Source: Chitinophagaceae bacterium (GTDB lineage Bacteria > Bacteroidota > Bacteroidia > Chitinophagales > Chitinophagaceae). From it: a stretch of 19,355 nt of DNA. Shown here piece by piece: positions 14,806 through 19,355 of this stretch. The stretch spans positions 1 through 19,355 of the forward strand of contig JAIPBY010000013.1 in the NCBI GenBank assembly GCA_021738605.1. Direction: 5' to 3'. Within the stretch, counting starts at the first letter, position 1, and the number at the start of each line of letters is the position of its first letter. A model generated the notes under the pieces. The model did not search any database and had not been told where the DNA came from. It was given only the letters and a program-made list of their open reading frames with translations. The position numbers and the translations under genes are program-made.

Positions 14806-17133
14806 TCAATTTTTGTTCTTTGCTGCCAGCAAAAGCAGTACGGGAAGGAGAACCAGGTTGGTCAAGGTTGCCACCAGCAGTGTAAAGGAGGTGAGCCATC
14901 CCAATGCCTGTGTGCTGCCGAATCCACTGATGACGAAAATGATGAATCCTGCAATCAAAACCAGTGAGGTGTACACAATGCTGATGCCCGTCTCCCTGAT
15001 GGTTTGTACAACAGTCTCATGAACCTTTCCGTTAAAATGAGGTAGCTCCTGTTTGTAATTCACCAAAAAACGAATGGTGATGTCTATGGCAATTCCGAGT
15101 GCAACACTGAAAACCAGTACCGTAGAGGGTTTGATGGCAATGCCCATCCATCCCATCAGCCCGGCCGTCATCACCAATGGAATCAAATTGGGAATCAGCG
15201 AGCAGAGCAGGATCCTGAATGACCTGAACAAATAAAGCATGCAAAGTGAAATGAAAAGGAAGGCCCAGAAAATGCTTTCTTTCAAGCCCTTGATGATGAA
15301 CCTGCTGCCTTCAAGGAATGTTATGCTGGAGCCAGTCAACTGAACTGAAACCTTGCTGGTGTCAAAATAGTCTGGTATATGGGCTTCCAAGCTGTCAATC
15401 AAGACTGGCATGCGCATGCTTCCCACATCAGCCATGTTTACACTGATGCGGGTAACCTGTTTGTTGCTGTCAATGAAGGAAGACATCAGTTTTTCCAATG
15501 AACCTTTCGCAGGTGAATTTCCTTTGCTGGGCTTCAAATAGTCCGCCATGAATGCCCCATCAAATGCATTGGGCATTGAATAGTTGTTGCTGTCCCCATC
15601 ATAGAATCCTTGTCTGGCGAATTTTAATCCTTCCGCCAGTGAAAGTGGGCGTGCCATTTCAGGATAGGAAGCAATATAGGCACTGAATGAAGATACCTTG
15701 TCATAGACAGAAAGGGCTCTGGAGCCTGCAATGCCATTTTTCTTTTTGGTGTCCACAAGTATTTCCAAAGGCATGATGCCCCTAAAATTGGATTCAAAGA
15801 ACCGAAGGTCAGTGTAGATCTTGTCCTTTTTGGGGAGGTCATCAACAATAAAAGACTGTGTTTTCAGTTTTGAAATGCCAATGATGGAGAAAATCAATGC
15901 AATGCCGGTAGCCAGGTAAACCGTTTTTTTATTGATGAATACCCATTGTTCGATGGTTGTAAGCAGGGTCTGCAACCATTTATTTTCCAGATAGCGGGTA
16001 TGCTTTTGCCTGGGTTCTGCCATGTAGTATAACGAGATGGGAATCAGGACCAAGGAGATAAAAAACAACGCCATGATGTTGATGCCGGCAACAATTCCAA
16101 ATTCTTTTAAAATGATGCTTTTGGTCAAAGCAAACACGGCAAATCCTAATGCTGCACTGATGTTACAGAAAAGGGTCACAACGCCCATTTTGCCAATCAT
16201 CTCTACAATCGCTTTCTTCTTGTCACCCGTTTTCATGAACGCGGTATGGTACTTGTTCAGGAAATAGATACAGTTGGGAATCCCAATCACAACCACCAAT
16301 GGCGGGATCAAGGCGTTTAGCAGGGTGATCCTGAAGCCGAGCATGTGGATGGTACCAAGACTGTAAACAACCCCTATGAGTACAACTGTAAGGGACAGCA
16401 GGGTGGTGCTCAAAGACCTGAAGAAAATGAACAATATCAGGGCAGACAAAAGCACAGAACCCAGCAGGAACCATTGCATCTCCTTTGCAATGCGGAGTGC
16501 AACATTGGTTCTGATCAGGGGTAGACCACTGAGGTGCAAATCAAGCTTTGAAGTTTCAGCAAAAGCCGCAGCCTCTTTTTCGATTTCGCCAATGGTGGTT
16601 TCCCTGGCCTTGGATCCAAGAATTTTACTGTTGATCCTTAACCCTAGCAAATAGGCTTTTGCATCAGGATTATAGATCAGCCCACGGTAAAATGGAAGTG
16701 AATTAAAAATATCCTTGAGGCTGTCGATTTCTTGTTGGCTTTTGATGTTGGCTGGGAAAATCCTGATGGCATCCAATTTGCTGGTGCTGTCATTTTTTTT
16801 CAAGGTCACTGCACTATTGACACTGATGATGTCTTCAACGCCATTGATTTTTTTTAACCGATCCTGAAAACCTGTTAAAGCATTGAACTGATTGACCTCA
16901 AAAAAATTTGCAGATGTAAAACCAATGGTCAGGAGGTTACCATCCTCGCCGAAAGTTTTTTTGAATTCAAGGTATGCCTTGTACTTGGGATGGTCTGTTG
17001 GAATGGCCCGGGAAAAGTCATAACTCATCTGAACCTTGCTGGCATGGTAGCCCATGAAAACGGTCAACACGACCAGCGCAATGATCAATGGTATGCGAAA
17101 TTTAAGAACCGCCTTGCCCAGCGCCTGCCACAT
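14806..17133 (-). CDS. RND-superfamily MMPL/HAE3-like transporter
   Basis: A large inner-membrane exporter, probably driven by proton flow, of the MMPL type known to move lipids or hydrophobic compounds; the substrate here cannot be told. The 775 residues show the two-fold plan: TM1 (about 12-31), a periplasmic domain (to about 210), five membrane segments, a second TM-plus-periplasmic unit, and a last five-helix bundle. The C-terminal half has the acidic residue typical of the RND relay, D684 in A-I-D-I-T-I-R-F. The matching place in the first half reads G-I-P-N-C-I-Y-F-L without an acidic residue. Start: M-W-Q-A-L-G-K at 17133, just ahead of TM1. An upstream ATG at 17202 would add 23 residues. 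The gene converges on the TlpA-like gene (22-bp gap, no clear hairpin) and is divergent from the PorZ-like gene. Confidence 0.9.
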   Translation of the reverse strand: MWQALGKAVLKFRIPLIIALVVLTVFMGYHASKVQMSYDFSRAIPTDHPKYKAYLEFKKTFGEDGNLLTIGFTSANFFEVNQFNALTGFQDRLKKINGVEDIISVNSAVTLKKNDSTSKLDAIRIFPANIKSQQEIDSLKDIFNSLPFYRGLIYNPDAKAYLLGLRINSKILGSKARETTIGEIEKEAAAFAETSKLDLHLSGLPLIRTNVALRIAKEMQWFLLGSVLLSALILFIFFRSLSTTLLSLTVVLIGVVYSLGTIHMLGFRITLLNALIPPLVVVIGIPNCIYFLNKYHTAFMKTGDKKKAIVEMIGKMGVVTLFCNISAALGFAVFALTKSIILKEFGIVAGINIMALFFISLVLIPISLYYMAEPRQKHTRYLENKWLQTLLTTIEQWVFINKKTVYLATGIALIFSIIGISKLKTQSFIVDDLPKKDKIYTDLRFFESNFRGIMPLEILVDTKKKNGIAGSRALSVYDKVSSFSAYIASYPEMARPLSLAEGLKFARQGFYDGDSNNYSMPNAFDGAFMADYLKPSKGNSPAKGSLEKLMSSFIDSNKQVTRISVNMADVGSMRMPVLIDSLEAHIPDYFDTSKVSVQLTGSSITFLEGSRFIIKGLKESIFWAFLFISLCMLYLFRSFRILLCSLIPNLIPLVMTAGLMGWMGIAIKPSTVLVFSVALGIAIDITIRFLVNYKQELPHFNGKVHETVVQTIRETGISIVYTSLVLIAGFIIFVISGFGSTQALGWLTSFTLLVATLTNLVLLPVLLLLAAKNKN

Positions 17134-17147
17134 AGGAAAAATTTTTA

Positions 17148-17155
17148 CAAAGGAA
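17148..17155 (-). promoter_or_regulatory. -7-like element for the MMPL transporter
   Basis: On the minus strand this reads TTCCTTTG, one mismatch from TAnnTTTG, 14 nt before the start at 17133. A TTG (plus-strand CAA at 17178-17180) stands 22 bp further upstream as a possible -33 element. If used, it excludes the longer start at 17202. Confidence 0.3.
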
Positions 17156-17214
17156 AGGATTTTATGCGGCTCCCCTTCAATCTTTTTAGCGGGCAGGGGC
17201 ATCTCCTAATTCGT

Positions 17215-17222
17215 TAATTTTA
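17215..17222 (+). promoter_or_regulatory. -7-like element for the PorZ-like gene
   Basis: TAATTTTA is one base off TAnnTTTG and ends 4 nt before the ATG at 17227. No clear -33 element was found. If used, the mRNA would be nearly leaderless. Confidence 0.25.
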
Positions 17223-17226
17223 TACC

Positions 17227-19355
17227 ATGAAGCGTCTGCTCCTGTTCTCAATGGCTTGTTTTGCCCTGCATGCATTGCATGCACAAACCCTGCCTTCCAT
17301 TGGACAATGGCGAGATCATCTTCCCATGCGATCAATTGTCAACCTTGACAACTCCTCATCCAAGTTGATTGCCGCTACCTCATTTGGCTATTTCACCTAT
17401 AATCCTGCAGCCAAATCATATGATGTGCATACCAAGGCCCGCGGCCTTTCAGAGGTAAACCTGAAACATTTGGCCAAAGACCCTTTTTCAGAAAAAATGC
17501 TCATTGTCTATGAGAATGCCAACATCGACCTGGTGGAAGGTGACCAAATTCGGAATATCCCCGATGTATTGCTCAGCAAAATTCAAGGGGATAAAACCAT
17601 CAACCATATTCTCTGGGCAGGTACGGATGCTCTCTTGTCTTCCAACCTGGGCATTATTGCGGTAAATACCCAGCGCAAAGAAATCAGGGATACATACAGG
17701 CCGGGAAACAATGGCGCAGATATCAAGATATTCCAGCTCGCCCTTATGAACAATCTCCTCTATGCTGCCAGTTCTGAGGGTTTGAAAAAAGCATCTTTTC
17801 AAACTGCCACACTGGGAGATTTCAGGTCCTGGACGCTGGAGCCCATTCCCGGAGTTGCTGGCATCGTTGACAATATCCTCAATTGGAATGACAGGCTGGT
17901 TGCCAGAAAAAGAGATTCCATTTTCGTCAAATCGAATGGGTCGTGGAGCCTGTTCTATGTATCTTCCAGACCAATCACTGCCATCAATACCAGTGGCAAT
18001 GGTCTTTATATTGGGCAGTCACTGCAGGGCAAGGGTGCTGTTGTTTATTTTGCTGATCCCGGCGCACAAGCTCAACTGATTGCCACTCCTTCCATGTCCT
18101 TTCCGGTTGAAACATTGAAAATCAACCAGGAGCTTTGGATAGGTGATATAAACAATGGATTGATCAAGGTGTCTGCAACTGCCGATGAACAATTCTTGCC
18201 CAATGCACCCTATGGCATTGCCTATGGAGGCGGAACCTATGCCAATGCAACGGTTTGGGCTGCTGCCGGAACCGTTGGCGCAGACGGCAAGGGCAAACTG
18301 AACAAGATGGGTTTCTTTGGCTTTAAGGATGACCAATGGCAGAATTTCAATAGCAGGTCAATGCCGGCTTTGGATAGCATGCCAGACATCACTGTGTTGG
18401 CGGTTGATCCATCTAAACAGTCTGTTTTGGCTGGGTCCTTTGGTGGCGGCTTGTTAGAAATCAGCAAAGATGTGAAACCCATGGTATTCAAACAGGGTTC
18501 ATTCCTCAGCCCCGCAATGACAGATCCATCCTCTTTTCGGGTTGCAGGACTTGCCTTCGATTTGGACCTGAATCTGTGGATGGCCAACCATGGGGCACAG
18601 CAGGATCTTGTTGTCAGGAAAAAAGATGGCAGCACAAAAAAATTCACCATTCCTTTTCCGCATGCAGGCAATGCAGTGGCTGCCATCACCATTGATGACC
18701 AGAACCGAAAGTGGATCATCTCCCCCCAGGGCAATGGCCTGTTTTGTTTTGACGATGGAGGTACCATCGACCAAACCAGTGATGACAAATGGCGGTATTT
18801 TCGGCAGGGCAGGGGCAGTGGAAACCTTCCATCCTCCAATGTCTTGAGTGTGGAAAGCGATAGGAATGGATTTGTTTGGGTAGGCACAGACAGGGGCATT
18901 GCCATCATTCAATGTGGTGATGATCTTTTCAATAACACGCTTTGTGATGCCACTTTACCCGTGGTGCAACAAGATAATTTTGCGGGCTTGCTGCTGGCAG
19001 AGGAAACGGTGAATGATATAAAAGTGGATGGGGCCAATCGCAAATGGGTTGCCTCAAAAAATGGGGTATGGTTGTTGAGTGCCGACGGGCAAAAAACCAT
19101 TCACCGGTTCACGGTGTCCAACAGCAGTTTGCTCAGCAATGAAGTTTTTTCAATCGTGATCCATCAACGCACAGGCGAGGTTTTCTTTTTTACTGCCAAT
19201 GGCATCTGCTCTTACAGGGGTACAGCAACTGCAGCTGCTACTGAAAAAAAGAAACCCTTTGTTTTCCCCAATCCAGTACCGCCAGGCTTTACAGGAACCA
19301 TCGCCATCAGGGATCTTCCAGACAATGCCTGGGTGCGCATCACTGAACTCGACGG
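17227..19355 (+). CDS. porZ: PorZ-like type IX secretion protein with beta-propellers (3' partial)
   Basis: The frame stays open from the ATG at 17227 to the right edge (709 codons plus 2 nt), so the stop lies outside the window. A signal peptide (M-K-R, hydrophobic core) ends at A19, with Q20 as first mature residue. The mature protein opens with I-G-Q-W-R-D-H-L-P (25-33), then the PorZ-type propeller start containing Y-E-N-A-N-I-D-L-V. Later units contain two-component-regulator-propeller turns, such as V550-W-V-G-T-D-R-G and K606-W-V-A-S-K-N-G-V-W. From F680 (F-P-N-P-V-P-P-G-F-T-G-T-I) it resembles a type IX secretion C-terminal domain. In Porphyromonas gingivalis PorZ belongs to the cell-surface PorU-PorV-PorQ-PorZ attachment complex and presents A-LPS to the sortase PorU. 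The role here is inferred from family resemblance; a different propeller protein remains possible. No histidine-kinase part is visible. Confidence 0.78.
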   Translation, partial: MKRLLLFSMACFALHALHAQTLPSIGQWRDHLPMRSIVNLDNSSSKLIAATSFGYFTYNPAAKSYDVHTKARGLSEVNLKHLAKDPFSEKMLIVYENANIDLVEGDQIRNIPDVLLSKIQGDKTINHILWAGTDALLSSNLGIIAVNTQRKEIRDTYRPGNNGADIKIFQLALMNNLLYAASSEGLKKASFQTATLGDFRSWTLEPIPGVAGIVDNILNWNDRLVARKRDSIFVKSNGSWSLFYVSSRPITAINTSGNGLYIGQSLQGKGAVVYFADPGAQAQLIATPSMSFPVETLKINQELWIGDINNGLIKVSATADEQFLPNAPYGIAYGGGTYANATVWAAAGTVGADGKGKLNKMGFFGFKDDQWQNFNSRSMPALDSMPDITVLAVDPSKQSVLAGSFGGGLLEISKDVKPMVFKQGSFLSPAMTDPSSFRVAGLAFDLDLNLWMANHGAQQDLVVRKKDGSTKKFTIPFPHAGNAVAAITIDDQNRKWIISPQGNGLFCFDDGGTIDQTSDDKWRYFRQGRGSGNLPSSNVLSVESDRNGFVWVGTDRGIAIIQCGDDLFNNTLCDATLPVVQQDNFAGLLLAEETVNDIKVDGANRKWVASKNGVWLLSADGQKTIHRFTVSNSSLLSNEVFSIVIHQRTGEVFFFTANGICSYRGTATAAATEKKKPFVFPNPVPPGFTGTIAIRDLPDNAWVRITELD

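Noticed and set aside
18237..18908. A 223-codon minus-strand open frame inside the PorZ-like gene
   Set aside because: The plus-strand frame is continuous through this stretch and carries propeller motifs; the reverse frame has no recognisable domain.
1..19355. tRNA genes, CRISPR arrays, insertion sequences, prophage or att sites
   Set aside because: Gaps are short, no regular repeats or terminal inverted repeats were seen, and no transposase, integrase or Cas motif appears in any frame.

Overview
The window looks like chromosomal DNA from a member of the Bacteroidota, most probably the Chitinophagaceae or a close relative. The clues are matches to the Bacteroidota -7 promoter element (TAnnTTTG), few Shine-Dalgarno sites, a TlpA-type lipoprotein, a FtsH with a glycine-rich linker, a PorZ-like type IX secretion protein, and protein sequences that resemble Chitinophagaceae homologues from memory. 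No database search was possible. The DNA is almost entirely coding; no gap exceeds about 100 bp. I see no tRNA, rRNA, CRISPR array, insertion sequence, phage gene or integration scar.

Layout. Positions 1-1087 (+) hold the end of a probable M23-type envelope protein and a Bcp peroxiredoxin. A biotin-protein ligase (birA, -) converges on them with a 6-bp overlap. From 1891 a dense rightward cluster runs rsfS, ftsH, a LutC-like LUD protein, lpxH, a secreted protein of unknown function and an MscS channel, with gaps of 1-47 bp. A MerR-like regulator (-) overlaps the end of mscS by 15 bp; upstream of it on the same strand lies a membrane-anchored M23 peptidase. Divergent from these is a rightward group of alaS, gatB and a TlpA-type thiol-disulfide lipoprotein. 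A large RND/MMPL exporter (-) converges on that group, and divergent from it a PorZ-like gene runs off the right edge.

Themes. Translation and ribosome state (RsfS, AlaS, GatB), membrane and envelope upkeep (FtsH, LpxH, M23 peptidases, MscS, MMPL, PorZ) and redox defence (Bcp, TlpA-like) are mixed in the usual way for a core chromosome. I found no convincing new multi-gene system. The points most worth a second look are a QLDLF pentapeptide at the N-terminus of the MerR-like protein, identical to the consensus sliding-clamp binding motif; face-to-face promoter elements between the M23 gene and alaS; -7-like elements only 3-5 nt before three start codons; a LUD protein without LutA/LutB; and the unassigned secreted protein next to lpxH.
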